Assembly (NCBI RefSeq): GCF_018139545.1
Contig: NZ_JAGSPJ010000004.1
Span: 248,001 to 312,000 of the forward strand
Length of the DNA: 64,000 nucleotides
Reading direction: 5' to 3'
From: Affinundibacterium fentianense
GTDB taxonomy: Bacteria > Pseudomonadota > Gammaproteobacteria > Burkholderiales > Burkholderiaceae_D
Shown here: positions 34,234 to 43,110 of the stretch, piece after piece
Layout: every line of letters begins with the position of its first letter
Numbering within the stretch: position 1 is the stretch's first letter
The notes under the pieces: generated by a model
The model's input: only the letters and a program-made list of their open reading frames with translations
What the model was told of the DNA's origin: nothing
The model's database searches: none
Program-made: the position numbers and the translations under genes

Positions 34234-36615
34234 ATGCGTTTTTCGCCCTATCTTTCATCACGTCAGGCTTGGTCTTCGCTCGCAATCTTGTTTGCCATCA
34301 TTTTGTTGATTCGCTTCTCGTTACAGCATCTACAACCCGTATTGCACACTGAAGAACGCTCTACCCAGCTTGGATTTTCGCTGAAATCGGCGCAAAGCCA
34401 GTTGCATCAGATCACTCGTGAACGTCACCCTATCGGCAGTAAAGCGCATGCGCGGGTACGCGATTATCTGATCGAGGAGATTCGCGCGATCGGGCTCGTT
34501 CCTGAAATACAGAGGCATTTTGCCAGTTTCGAAAAGGGCACATCGAATGGTCAAGTCGAGAATATTCTGGTTCGTCTACCGGGACGGCTAGCGGGGCATC
34601 AAACCGATTCAAGCAAACTTGCACCCACCAAAAAATCGCTACTATTGGTCGCCCACTATGATGCGGTACCGATGAGTTTTGGCGCTAGTGATGATGGGGT
34701 GTCTGTGGTCTCTATTTTGCAATCCTTACGCGCACTCAAGTCACAAGGCCCACTACTCAATGACGTGCTAGTTTTACTGAGCGACGGGGAAGAAGCCGGA
34801 TTGCTTGGGGCCTCTGGATTTGCGCAGGCACATCCATGGATGGCTGAGGTCGGGATGGTTTTGAACTTCGATAATCGTGGCAACGCTGGGCCCGTACTAA
34901 TGTTTGAGCCATCGATGGGGAACGCCAAATTGATCGCTGGCTTAGCTCAAGCAGTTCCCACAGTGGTGAGTAATTCCGTCATGTACGAAGTCTATAAGGC
35001 ACTTCCCAACGACACCGATTTTACCGTTTTCCGTCAACGCGGCATTCCGGGTTTAAATTTTGCGATGATACAAAATCTGTCGAGCTATCATACGCGATAC
35101 GATCGATCCGAGCTGATCAGTCCAGCCTCGCAGCAGCAACAAGGCGAGATGATGCTGCAATTACTCAAGTACTTCGGCGAACAAGATTTAAATCAATTAT
35201 CTGGCACGGACAGCATCTACTTCAATTTTCCAGGACTGGGTTTGCTGCATTATCCAGTTAGCTATGCACTGCCTCTGGCTCTATTCATTACTTTATTGTG
35301 GATAAGTTGCGTATGGTATTGGCGCCAACGTGAATCGATTCGATACACTCGGGTTCTTGCCTCTGCAACTGCATTTCTCGTCCTCACGGGCGGAATTGGA
35401 TGGTCCGTGCAGTTGATCTGGAATCAGCTGATTCAGGCTTTGCCTAGTTATTTGGACATGCACGATCAGGATCCAGGGCATTTCTATTTACTCGGCATCA
35501 TGCTCGCGAGCCTGCTTCTCTTCGGTGTAGCAAAACAGTTCCTAAGCCGCTGGATACGATCATCCGAATGGACACTGGGAACAAGTTTCATCTGGATCAT
35601 ACTCCTCGCGTTGACCAGTATCCGATTCCCCGGCGCGAGTTTTCTGTTCGCATGGCCACTGCTATTTGTCATACTGTCTCTGCTGCTATCTCTCTATTTT
35701 TCTCGGCGTCAATCGACTGACGCTAGTCAAGCTGAATCGCTTGCAAGCGGATGGATTATCTTTGCCGGAAGTGCTTTCATGCTCGTCCTGTTTGCGCCAT
35801 TAATTCTCTTATTCAACGTGGCACTCGGATTTCACTTGATTGCTGTACCCGTGATTCTTTTCATCATTTGCCTTGGCTTACTGTCACCCTTGTTAGACAG
35901 ACTAATATCGGCAATCAAAGCAAAATGGATTGTCCTTGCGACCATGATGGCCAGTGTCAGTGCATTCGGCTTAGGCGCACAAGCCACCGCGGCCTATCAC
36001 GAAGCCTATCCCATCCCGCCCCAATTAATCTATGTCGCATACCCACAAACGAAGCAATATGTTTGGCTAAGCCCAAATCAAGTACTCGACCGTACTAAGC
36101 TACGTATGTTTAAAGCAGACAGCGTGCGTCAAACGCAGCCAGAGTTATTTGGTAAGGGTATTCCTCGCGCGAATTGGCCATATTGGGTTAATCCAGCGTC
36201 TGATGCAGGTCTAGTCGCACCCAGCATCGAAATCGAATCCGACCAAACTATCGAACACGAAGGAACGGTCGAACGTCAAGTGCGGCTGCTGCTACGTCAG
36301 GATAGCCATGCAAGTAATACCCGTATTCAGATCGAAGGCAGCCCTGTCTTAAGCGCCGAATTGCAAGGTCAGACACTGAGTCGCACAAGCAAAGACAACT
36401 GGTTCAGCAGCGTGCATGCGATGCCTGCTGAAGGGGTGAGATTGGTGTTTCGCCTTCCTGCCGGTCTGCCAGCTCATACCGTCAAAGTAAGACTAATTAG
36501 CTCGTTTTATGCACTTCCAACAAACGATCGATCCGCCACGATTGCGACGCAAATCCCATCTGCCAATACCGTAGATTTCATTGCACTAGCAATCAATAGT
36601 CTCGATTTACCTTAA
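34234..36615 (+). CDS. Membrane-bound M28-family aminopeptidase-like protein
   Basis: The 793-residue protein starts behind a perfect GGAGGTGA site. After an N-terminal membrane helix it carries an M28 zinc-peptidase domain. Zinc-ligand candidates are His141 (VAHYDAVPM), Asp153 (GASDDG), Glu186-Glu187 (DGEEAG, the catalytic and ligand pair), Asp in NFDNRG and His in SYHTRYD. The C-terminal half has about nine membrane helices followed by a beta-rich tail of about 180 residues. The arrangement is like ERMP1/Fxna-type membrane peptidases, with the peptidase domain probably in the periplasm. The substrate is unknown. It is downstream of the EVE gene by 70 bases and may share its transcript. Confidence 0.9.
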   Translation: MRFSPYLSSRQAWSSLAILFAIILLIRFSLQHLQPVLHTEERSTQLGFSLKSAQSQLHQITRERHPIGSKAHARVRDYLIEEIRAIGLVPEIQRHFASFEKGTSNGQVENILVRLPGRLAGHQTDSSKLAPTKKSLLLVAHYDAVPMSFGASDDGVSVVSILQSLRALKSQGPLLNDVLVLLSDGEEAGLLGASGFAQAHPWMAEVGMVLNFDNRGNAGPVLMFEPSMGNAKLIAGLAQAVPTVVSNSVMYEVYKALPNDTDFTVFRQRGIPGLNFAMIQNLSSYHTRYDRSELISPASQQQQGEMMLQLLKYFGEQDLNQLSGTDSIYFNFPGLGLLHYPVSYALPLALFITLLWISCVWYWRQRESIRYTRVLASATAFLVLTGGIGWSVQLIWNQLIQALPSYLDMHDQDPGHFYLLGIMLASLLLFGVAKQFLSRWIRSSEWTLGTSFIWIILLALTSIRFPGASFLFAWPLLFVILSLLLSLYFSRRQSTDASQAESLASGWIIFAGSAFMLVLFAPLILLFNVALGFHLIAVPVILFIICLGLLSPLLDRLISAIKAKWIVLATMMASVSAFGLGAQATAAYHEAYPIPPQLIYVAYPQTKQYVWLSPNQVLDRTKLRMFKADSVRQTQPELFGKGIPRANWPYWVNPASDAGLVAPSIEIESDQTIEHEGTVERQVRLLLRQDSHASNTRIQIEGSPVLSAELQGQTLSRTSKDNWFSSVHAMPAEGVRLVFRLPAGLPAHTVKVRLISSFYALPTNDRSATIATQIPSANTVDFIALAINSLDLP

Positions 36616-36621
36616 TTTGGC

Positions 36622-36682
36622 GCGGAATTACTCAGCCTCACTGTGCGAGCCAGTCGGGGCGTCACTCCGTGAGTAATTCCGC
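36622..36682. repeat. 13-base perfect inverted repeat across the end of the phosphatase gene
   Basis: GCGGAATTACTCA (36622-36634) and its exact complement TGAGTAATTCCGC (36670-36682) flank 35 bases. The right arm lies within the last codons of the phosphatase gene. The left arm lies in the intergenic region just after the M28 gene stop. It could act as a bidirectional terminator for these convergent genes, but there is no T-run. Confidence 0.7.
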
Positions 36683-37141
36683 AAGCAGCCCATCTGCCGC
36701 ATCTTCAATATAATCTAGCACGGTGTCAAATCCGCGCGCACCACCATAATACGGATCAGGCACAACATCCGATGGGCTCTGCTTCGCGTAAGACATCATC
36801 AATGACAATTTATGGCGCTGTGATGGCGGACATTGTTGCAGTAAATTGCGTAGATTGTCTTTGTCCATCGCGACTATCCTATCAAATCGCTCAAAATCTT
36901 GAGGATTCACTTGGCGAGCACGCTGATTTGACAGATCGATTCCGCGCTTGCCTGCAAATTCTTGCGAGCGAGGATCGGGCGGCTCACCAACATGATAAGC
37001 GTGGGTGCCTGCCGAATCGATCAAGAATGCAGAAGACCGACCAGCTGCAGTGACTTTGTCTCGAAATACCCCCTCCGCAGTTGGAGAACGGCAGATATTT
37101 CCCATGCAGACAAACAAAACTGCCCATTTCTTTTCACTCAT
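36662..37141 (-). CDS. Low-molecular-weight protein-tyrosine phosphatase
   Basis: The 159-residue protein has the P-loop Cys-X5-Arg as CMGNICR (Cys12 to Arg18) near its N-terminus, right after a beta strand (WAVLFV). The catalytic acid is in VVPDPYYGG (Asp129). The length is the family norm. It dephosphorylates tyrosine residues in the cytoplasm. Many members partner with a bacterial tyrosine kinase controlling exopolysaccharide, but no such kinase is adjacent. It is convergent with the M28 gene. Confidence 0.93.
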   Translation of the reverse strand: MSEKKWAVLFVCMGNICRSPTAEGVFRDKVTAAGRSSAFLIDSAGTHAYHVGEPPDPRSQEFAGKRGIDLSNQRARQVNPQDFERFDRIVAMDKDNLRNLLQQCPPSQRHKLSLMMSYAKQSPSDVVPDPYYGGARGFDTVLDYIEDAADGLLAELLTE

Positions 37142-37355
37142 TTTTCGCCCCTAACATTGTCGTGACCTCAGCTATCGGAGGCAATGATCTTTGCCTTTGC
37201 CAATCTCCCTTGGATGTCGCCAAAATAGACGATGACGTAGCGCCCATTCCGGTTCAATTCGCGTGATATCTGGCAAGCCAGAAAGGTCACGAGTTGAATT
37301 CATCGTCGAAACTTCTTACACAGAAAGGCAATTATAAGGTTTCATTTTGCGACGC

Positions 37356-37392
37356 TGGGTGTTATAAACTGTCACCCACGTATCTTTTTTTC
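37356..37392 (+). terminator. Hairpin and T-run in the leader of the TPR-methyltransferase gene
   Basis: TGGGTG (37356-37361) pairs with CACCCA (37373-37378) around an 11-base loop. A T-run follows a few bases later (ATCTTTTTTTC). It lies about 50 bases upstream of the ATG at 37432, a position where it could attenuate that gene, or end a transcript from an undetected upstream start. Confidence 0.35.
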
Positions 37393-37431
37393 ATTCGCAA
37401 GAAAAATCGACTGTGATTTTCAATATCGAGC

Positions 37432-39003
37432 ATGTCAACACCTATTTCTCACTTGCTACAACAAGCCATTCAACACCACCAACAAGGACGCTTGCAGCAA
37501 GCGGAAGATTTGTATGTCCAGGTTTTGCAACAAGATCCAGATCAATTTGACGCTTTGCATTTGATTGGTGTGATTGCTAAACAGCGTGGTGATCTGCAAA
37601 GCGCACTGAATTTCTTGGGCAAAGCAATCTTTGTTAATCCAAGTCAGCCAAAGGCGCATTGCAATCTCGGCGCCTGTTTTCAGGAAATGGGGAAATGGGA
37701 ACAAGCACTACGCTGTTATGAAAGCGCTGTTACTTTGCAAGCCGATTATGCACTTGCTTGGAATAATCGTGGGAATACGCTGCGTGCAATGGGGCGTTTT
37801 CAAGAAGCCATTGATAGCTATACGCGGGCGATGGACTATCAACTTAACTATCCTGAAGCCTACCTAAACCGCGCTTTGTGTTTGCAAGAAATCGCCGAGC
37901 ATACGCTTGCACTGCAAGATTTTTCCGATGTATTGAGATTGCGAGCAAACGATATCGATGCGCTCTTTGGGCGTGGACTCAGCTTACAACTCACGTTCCA
38001 ATACGACGACGCACTGACTGCCTACAATCAAGCGATCGCATCAGCATGCAAACCCACCGCGAGTGAAGCGGCATCGTCCTCAATGGCAGCGAAGCTTGCG
38101 AGTATCTATACCAACCGTGGCTTGGTCTTATCCAGAATGAATAAACTGGACGAGGCACTTGATGATTTTCTACAAGCCCTCGCTTTACGGCCAAATTTCG
38201 TATCAGCGAATTTACAAGCAGGTCATCTGTATCGAGCTCTGCAGAATAATCAACAGGCGATTGTTCACTATCAACATGCACTAACCCATTGCAACGACCC
38301 ATCACATCGGGAACAACTACGTTTCCATCTTGCGAGCCTCGATGGGATTAGCATGCCCGCCAGTGCACCACAAACCTATATCCGGGAACTATTTGATCAA
38401 TATGCGGCCCATTTTGATACGCACTTGCAAACGCAACTGAAGTATCAAATACCACAAGCGATCGAGAAGGCGCTTCATAGCACAGGGATTGCAGAGCATC
38501 CGTATTGCCTAGACTTGGGTTGCGGTACGGGATTGTGTGGAACGTTCCTAAGGCCAATTTCGCAAGAATTGCATGGCGTCGACCTATCTAACAATATGCT
38601 CGCAAAAGCCGCGGAGCGCAGCTTATACGATGCTTTGGTGTGCGACGACATCGTACACTTTTTGACACACACCAACAGGCGATATGATTTGATCGTCGCA
38701 GCGGATGTTCTAGTGTATTTCGGTGATCTTCAGCCAGTCTTTCAGCAAATTAGTCGTTGCCTCAACACAGCGGGACATTGCGTATTTTCTGTAGAACTGT
38801 CAACACGTGACGACGTCTATTTGCAAAACTCGCAACGCTATGCCCACACACAAGACTATCTACAACGAATCGCTACAGAGCATGGTCTTCAATTCACCTA
38901 TTCTGAGGTGACAATCGGTCGCTATGAGGACGACCAAGCGGTACAAAGCTTGGTCGTCGTGCTTAGAAAATCTAGTGCAGGAAACGGTTCAGGATCGCAC
39001 TAA
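37432..39003 (+). CDS. TPR-repeat protein with C-terminal SAM methyltransferase domain
   Basis: The 523-residue protein begins with tetratricopeptide repeats from about 5 to 300 (LQQAEDLYVQVLQQDPDQFDALHLIGVIA and so on). The C-terminal class I methyltransferase has motif I LDLGCGTGLCG (360-370), motif II ELHGVDLSNNMLA, and the post-motif IVAADVLVYFG. It is similar to TPR-methyltransferase fusions whose targets are unknown, perhaps protein or glycan. Its TPR block is related to that of the glycosyltransferase fusion at 12353. The last base of its stop codon region overlaps the stop of the next gene on the other strand. Confidence 0.9.
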   Translation: MSTPISHLLQQAIQHHQQGRLQQAEDLYVQVLQQDPDQFDALHLIGVIAKQRGDLQSALNFLGKAIFVNPSQPKAHCNLGACFQEMGKWEQALRCYESAVTLQADYALAWNNRGNTLRAMGRFQEAIDSYTRAMDYQLNYPEAYLNRALCLQEIAEHTLALQDFSDVLRLRANDIDALFGRGLSLQLTFQYDDALTAYNQAIASACKPTASEAASSSMAAKLASIYTNRGLVLSRMNKLDEALDDFLQALALRPNFVSANLQAGHLYRALQNNQQAIVHYQHALTHCNDPSHREQLRFHLASLDGISMPASAPQTYIRELFDQYAAHFDTHLQTQLKYQIPQAIEKALHSTGIAEHPYCLDLGCGTGLCGTFLRPISQELHGVDLSNNMLAKAAERSLYDALVCDDIVHFLTHTNRRYDLIVAADVLVYFGDLQPVFQQISRCLNTAGHCVFSVELSTRDDVYLQNSQRYAHTQDYLQRIATEHGLQFTYSEVTIGRYEDDQAVQSLVVVLRKSSAGNGSGSH

Positions 39004-39221
39004 GAGGCTAAGCGCGCGACCAGTTTACGCGTCACCGGGGCGAACAATAGCACCAATGGAAAAGCGCATGCCCATGCGACCAGAAATGCATGCAGCCAAC
39101 GCAGAATAAAAGCGCCACCCAATCCAGTATTCACTGCAGTCAAAATACCCGACATACAAAATGCCATGAACATGGACATGATCAATGCAAAAAGCAATTG
39201 TTGTTTCTTTTCTTTCGTCAT
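39000..39221 (-). CDS. DUF2798 small membrane protein
   Basis: The 73 residues contain two membrane helices (LLFALIMSMFMAFCMSGILTAV and WLHAFLVAWACAFPLVLLF), separated by NTGLGG and ending P-V-T-R-K-L-V-A-R. This is the DUF2798 pattern. It overlaps the 3' end of the TPR-methyltransferase gene by four bases. No function is known. Confidence 0.8.
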   Translation of the reverse strand: MTKEKKQQLLFALIMSMFMAFCMSGILTAVNTGLGGAFILRWLHAFLVAWACAFPLVLLFAPVTRKLVARLAS

Positions 39222-39234
39222 CTTGATTCAACTA

Positions 39235-39624
39235 TTATTGAAAAAATAAGGCGACACTGCAACCGACGCCACCGAACCATATCAGCGAGCGCAAATTACT
39301 ACGATTCGCGAGATAAGCGGCAACGTAGGCGCAACGCAGTACCACAAAGGCCATCGCTAAGCCGTCTATCGTTGCCTGATTCGCGTGTGCTTGCTGCGCC
39401 AACACTACACCAGCAATAAAGAGCGGCAAGGCCTCAAAGCCATTATTTTGCGCAGCGATTGCGCGCTGCGGCCAACCACTCAGCTTTGACTCCCATTCAC
39501 GCGGCATATCATTGTCGTAGCCTCCGTGCTTACGCGACAGCTTAGGGCGGCTAGCCTTCGCAAAACCCACCGTGACGATAGGAATAAAACACGCTGCCAG
39601 TACACACCAATTTGCAATACTCAT
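39235..39624 (-). CDS. MAPEG-family membrane protein
   Basis: The 129 residues have MAPEG features: the NNGFEALPLFIAGVVLA helix with an Asn-Gly-x-Glu motif, a second helix (MAFVVLRCAYVAAYLA), and the C-terminal SLIWFGGVGCSVALFF. MAPEG members are glutathione- or eicosanoid-metabolising membrane enzymes, but bacterial ones of this short form are uncharacterised. A GAGGTG site lies 6 bases before the ATG. It is followed closely (14 bases) by the DUF2798 gene. A second MAPEG gene is at 62152. Confidence 0.82.
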   Translation of the reverse strand: MSIANWCVLAACFIPIVTVGFAKASRPKLSRKHGGYDNDMPREWESKLSGWPQRAIAAQNNGFEALPLFIAGVVLAQQAHANQATIDGLAMAFVVLRCAYVAAYLANRSNLRSLIWFGGVGCSVALFFQ

Positions 39625-39923
39625 AGTTCACCTCAATTCGTCCAATGTTGTTCACTTCGCCAACGCAAACAAGGTGGGTACTAAGCCATCCTCGCTTGAT
39701 CGAAGCGTGCATCATAAAGCAAATAAGAGGGTCACGTTCGAGGGATGCGTCTAAATCGTCGCAAAAACAATATCGAAAAATCACGCACATTAAAGGATCT
39801 GTTTTTTCGATGAATTGATGCGCAATATTCGATTTGAATGATGAATACAGCACCCCTATACTGAATTTGTGAGTCAACATGACCTAGGTCAGATTCACTT
39901 CGAAACTCATTTGGAGAATGAAC

Positions 39924-40307
39924 ATGCAGATAGATATACAAGCGCGCGGTTTTGAATTAACCGATGCAATACGTGAACATACACTGAAGAGTATCCGTTT
40001 CGCGACAGGTTGGGCAGGCGATGATGTACGTCGCATCACTATCCGATTGTCCGATATCAATGGCCCTCGTGGAGGCGAAGACAAACGCTGTCTGATTCAG
40101 ATCCCGCTCGCGGGCAAGCAAGACATTATTATTGATGATGTTGAAGCGGATCTATACGTTGCGATTGACAAAGCTACACAAAGGGCTGAGCGCATGTTAG
40201 CCAAGCATATCGAACGGCATCGCGAACATCTTCACCACAATTGGAAGAAAAACGAAGACGCGACACTAAATGAGCAAGACGAACAAGAGCGCTCCCTTCC
40301 ATCATAA
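39924..40307 (+). CDS. HPF/RaiA-family ribosome-associated inhibitor
   Basis: From ATG 39924, behind a GGAGA site, the product is 127 residues with the HPF/YfiA fold. It starts MQIDIQARGFELTDAIREH, continues with RRITIRLSDING, and has a C-terminal helix and Lys/Arg-rich surface (ATQRAERMLAKHIERHREHL). These proteins bind the decoding centre and hibernate ribosomes in stationary phase or stress. The usual long-form C-terminal dimerisation domain is missing, so it is a short form. It may start two codons earlier at 39918. It heads a run with a TerB-like gene, a DUF2062 gene and an NhaR-like gene. Confidence 0.88.
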   Translation: MQIDIQARGFELTDAIREHTLKSIRFATGWAGDDVRRITIRLSDINGPRGGEDKRCLIQIPLAGKQDIIIDDVEADLYVAIDKATQRAERMLAKHIERHREHLHHNWKKNEDATLNEQDEQERSLPS

Positions 40308-40332
40308 ACGATCTTTATAGAGGAAACTGATC

Positions 40333-40860
40333 ATGAGACAGTATGCTACCAATAGTCCCGAAGCCATGGCACGTATCATCGCCCTCTCGATGTTGGTCGA
40401 CGGAGGCCTAGACAAATCAGAGTTAGATGTCATCGCGCGTTACGGTGTGCTTGAGCGACTTGCGATGTCAGAACAAGAATTTGAAAAAATTGTACATGTC
40501 TTGTGTGAGGACATGTTGCAATGTGTTCCGGGTATTAATCACGGCCAAATTGAGCTCGATGAAGCGAGCATAGACAGTATTTTGTCGGATATTCAAGATC
40601 ACCAGCTACGGAAAACCTTGCTCGGTATCATGCTCGCGGTGGTCGATGCCGATGAACGCATGAGTGATGGAGAAGCCATTTTGATTACTCGCGCAATGGA
40701 ATGTTGGGCCTTGGATTTAATTGAGGTTCGGGAAATTATCTTTTCCAATCCAGAAACCCAATACCGCGACGAGCAAGCTGCCTATGCGTCGCGTAAATCA
40801 GCGAAGGCTAGCGCACAATTCCCGCCTTCGCCACCCTCAATTCTCGCAACGCACTATTAG
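40333..40860 (+). CDS. TerB-like (tellurite-resistance family) protein
   Basis: The 175-residue helical protein resembles TerB/DjlA-N-type domains: ARIIALSMLVDGGLDKSELDVIARYG near the N-terminus, and LGIMLAVVDADERMSDGEAILITRAMECW further on. Both carry the acidic D-G/D-x-x-x-D loop that binds metal. The usual TerB family has two such loops. It begins 25 bases after the HPF gene with an AGAGGAA site. The function here is unknown; stress response is inferred from the neighbour. Confidence 0.8.
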   Translation: MRQYATNSPEAMARIIALSMLVDGGLDKSELDVIARYGVLERLAMSEQEFEKIVHVLCEDMLQCVPGINHGQIELDEASIDSILSDIQDHQLRKTLLGIMLAVVDADERMSDGEAILITRAMECWALDLIEVREIIFSNPETQYRDEQAAYASRKSAKASAQFPPSPPSILATHY

Positions 40861-40874
40861 TTCATTTAAGATTC

Positions 40875-41441
40875 ATGTTAAAGCAATTTTTTCGGCGGGT
40901 CCTGCCGAACCAAGCCACAATTCAAAATCTACCGATAAGCCAGCGCTTCACCGGCCGCTTGAACATGCCAGAAATATGGCTCGTTCAACGCCAGCGTTTA
41001 GCGCTGGGTTTGGCACTAGGCGTTTTTTGCGGAATGATTCCGGGTCCATTACAAATGATCTCGGCGATCGGACTCACGTTGATACTGAAGGTCAATTTGC
41101 CAATGGCCCTGATCGGAACTTTCTTGACGAACCCTTTCACCATTGTCCCGATTTATATGGCGGCCTACGGAATTGGGCAAAGCATCTTAGGAGTCAGTAA
41201 TTGGAAACAACTCCCGGCTTTCCCCGAGGTAGAATGGAGCACGCCTTCCCTGACTGTGCAAAATTGGCTAAATTGGGGCAGTGAATTGGGGACACCATGG
41301 CTATTAGGTATGTTGATCCTCGCCACCATCTTAGCGAGCCTGGCCTATCTCTGTATCCATACTGGTTGGCATCTCAGCCACTACCTAGCGGTGCGGAACC
41401 GACAGCAACGACAACGAAGTCAGCTTCGCAAACAAATTTAA
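40875..41441 (+). CDS. DUF2062 membrane protein
   Basis: The 188 residues match DUF2062. A basic N-terminus precedes the conserved membrane stretch RLALGLALGVFCGMIPGPLQMISAIGLTLIL, a second stretch (LPMALIGTFLTNPFTIVPIYMAAYGIG) with the typical TNPFT, and a last helix before a basic tail. DUF2062 proteins are membrane proteins of unknown role. It starts 14 bases after the TerB-like gene, consistent with one transcript. Confidence 0.87.
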   Translation: MLKQFFRRVLPNQATIQNLPISQRFTGRLNMPEIWLVQRQRLALGLALGVFCGMIPGPLQMISAIGLTLILKVNLPMALIGTFLTNPFTIVPIYMAAYGIGQSILGVSNWKQLPAFPEVEWSTPSLTVQNWLNWGSELGTPWLLGMLILATILASLAYLCIHTGWHLSHYLAVRNRQQRQRSQLRKQI

Positions 41442-41460
41442 CGAGAAAAGAGGTTGTAGT

Positions 41461-42369
41461 TTGAGCACGCTCAATTTCAAGCACTTACGCTATTATTGGA
41501 TGGTTGCCAAAACTGGCAGTATCACTAAAGCAGCTGAGCAACTCCATCTGACCGCCCATGCGGTAAGCGGTCAGATCAACGAGTTCGAGAGTACACTGGG
41601 TGTCGAGCTTTTCCGAAAAAATGGTAGAAATATTGAATTGACCGAAGCAGGCAAACGCATTCTCAGCTACGCCGATACGATTTTCAACACGGGAGATCAA
41701 TTACTCGACGAACTCCGCACGGAAATGAATGCGCGTCGTCGGACTTTACGTATCGGCATTGCAGACGCGGTACCGAAGGTGATTGCCTATCGCCTCATCC
41801 AACCCGCATTAAATCTATCTGATCCAGTGCGTATCAATTGCCGTGAAGGGCGTTTAGATTTACTACTGGGCGAACTCGCGCTGCACAAACTTGACCTCAT
41901 CATCGCGGATCGGCCTCTAGCGGCGGGCTCGAATGTGCGCGCCTACAACCACCTATTGGGCGAATGTGGCCTAACCGTCTTTGCGACAGCAGCACTTGCG
42001 AAACGATACAAAGGCGATTTCCCGCAAAGACTCAATCAGGCACCACTTTTAATTCCTGGCGAAGATGTCGCAATTCAAGGCAAATTGCTACGTTGGTTAG
42101 AAGAACACCAGATTCGTCCACAAATCGTCGGTGAATTTGACGACGGCGCTTTAATGAAAGCCTTTGGCGCGGCCGGCGCGGGCTTTTTTTTCGCTCCGAG
42201 CGCGATGCGCGACGACATCTGTCAGCAACATAATGTCATTGCGATTGGCGATATTGATAGCGTGATTGAGCAAATTTATGTGATTACAACGGAACGTCGC
42301 CTCTCGGATCCAGCAATCATTGCAATTAGTCAAACGGCCAAGAGAGACCTTTTTGGAACCGCAGTATGA
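41461..42369 (+). CDS. nhaR: NhaR-like LysR-family transcriptional regulator
   Basis: The 302-residue protein starts at TTG 41461 behind an AGAGGT site. Residues 5-65 form the LysR HTH (HLRYYWMVAKTGSITKAAEQLHLTAHAVSGQINEFE), with the HLRYYW opening seen in NhaR rather than generic LysR. Effector-binding halves follow, about 95-300. In E. coli NhaR senses sodium and activates nhaA; here no nhaA is adjacent, so the target is unknown. Its start lies 20 bases after the DUF2062 gene. Confidence 0.82.
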   Translation: MSTLNFKHLRYYWMVAKTGSITKAAEQLHLTAHAVSGQINEFESTLGVELFRKNGRNIELTEAGKRILSYADTIFNTGDQLLDELRTEMNARRRTLRIGIADAVPKVIAYRLIQPALNLSDPVRINCREGRLDLLLGELALHKLDLIIADRPLAAGSNVRAYNHLLGECGLTVFATAALAKRYKGDFPQRLNQAPLLIPGEDVAIQGKLLRWLEEHQIRPQIVGEFDDGALMKAFGAAGAGFFFAPSAMRDDICQQHNVIAIGDIDSVIEQIYVITTERRLSDPAIIAISQTAKRDLFGTAV

Positions 42370-42385
42370 CGCGAGTTCGAAAGCA

Positions 42386-42667
42386 CTAACTCAGCGCACG
42401 TTTGCGACAACCAGGCAATTGGCCGCGCCAAGCTTTATACGCAGCGAACACACTCGCGCTGAGCCAGATTAGACTCAAGCTCGCATCAATGACACGATCT
42501 TTGGTACTACATTTCCCATCAATTTGGCAGTCAACATTCACCAAAAAAACACCGAGTACAGAAATACCCACGAAAAATCCACAAGCGTAAGCCACCGCGC
42601 AAAACATACGGCGCGCAACAGAAGGCATTGTTTCATGCACGTCGGTGTCAATATCGACTCTTTGCAT
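42386..42667 (-). CDS. Small membrane protein, 93 aa
   Basis: The protein has two hydrophobic segments (FCAVAYACGFFVGISVLGVFLVNV and VIDASLSLIWLSASVFAAYKAW). A Cys-containing loop (DCQIDGKC) between them probably faces the periplasm. No family is recognised. It is convergent with the NhaR-like gene, 17 bases away. Confidence 0.65.
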   Translation of the reverse strand: MQRVDIDTDVHETMPSVARRMFCAVAYACGFFVGISVLGVFLVNVDCQIDGKCSTKDRVIDASLSLIWLSASVFAAYKAWRGQLPGCRKRALS

Positions 42668-43110
42668 ATCGAATTTTTGGCTAACTAATTGATCAAAATG
42701 AAAAAAGAATGCCGAGAGTCAGTGTGTGGTTGGCACCAGTACTTCTACTGACACGCTAACCATATTTCGCAGCATACTGGATAACTTGATCACAATTCTG
42801 GCACCAACCAGCTAATTCCACAAGAGTACAGCTCGATCAAACTCACCCAACCATCAAACCAAAGCATTCAAAAATGCGGTTCGGTGCAACGAGCGACGCC
42901 ATCTATCTCGCTCAGGTAAGGAATGTCAACAAACAATCGATACGACGAATCAGATATCCACATCGCTCGCGCCACCGCTAACTGTTGTAATTTTTCATCG
43001 TTTCGACTTGCGCGATCGACTTCACATTCAGCACACAAAAGTCATGCATAACTTCATTCTCTGCACATACAGACTCTTTACAGTGCGGGTTCCACAACTA
43101 GGAGAGTCAC
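42668..43110. other. Intergenic region upstream of creD
   Basis: No gene is seen in 443 bases. It holds the promoter region of creD (start 43111, AGGAGAG site). A TTCACATTCAGCACAC stretch at 43021-43036 only half matches the E. coli CreB box (TTCAC, six bases, TTCAC). Confidence 0.35.

Noticed and set aside
43021-43036. CreB box (TTCAC, six bases, TTCAC) upstream of creD
   Set aside because: Only the left half matches; the right half is CACAC, so the site is not supported.
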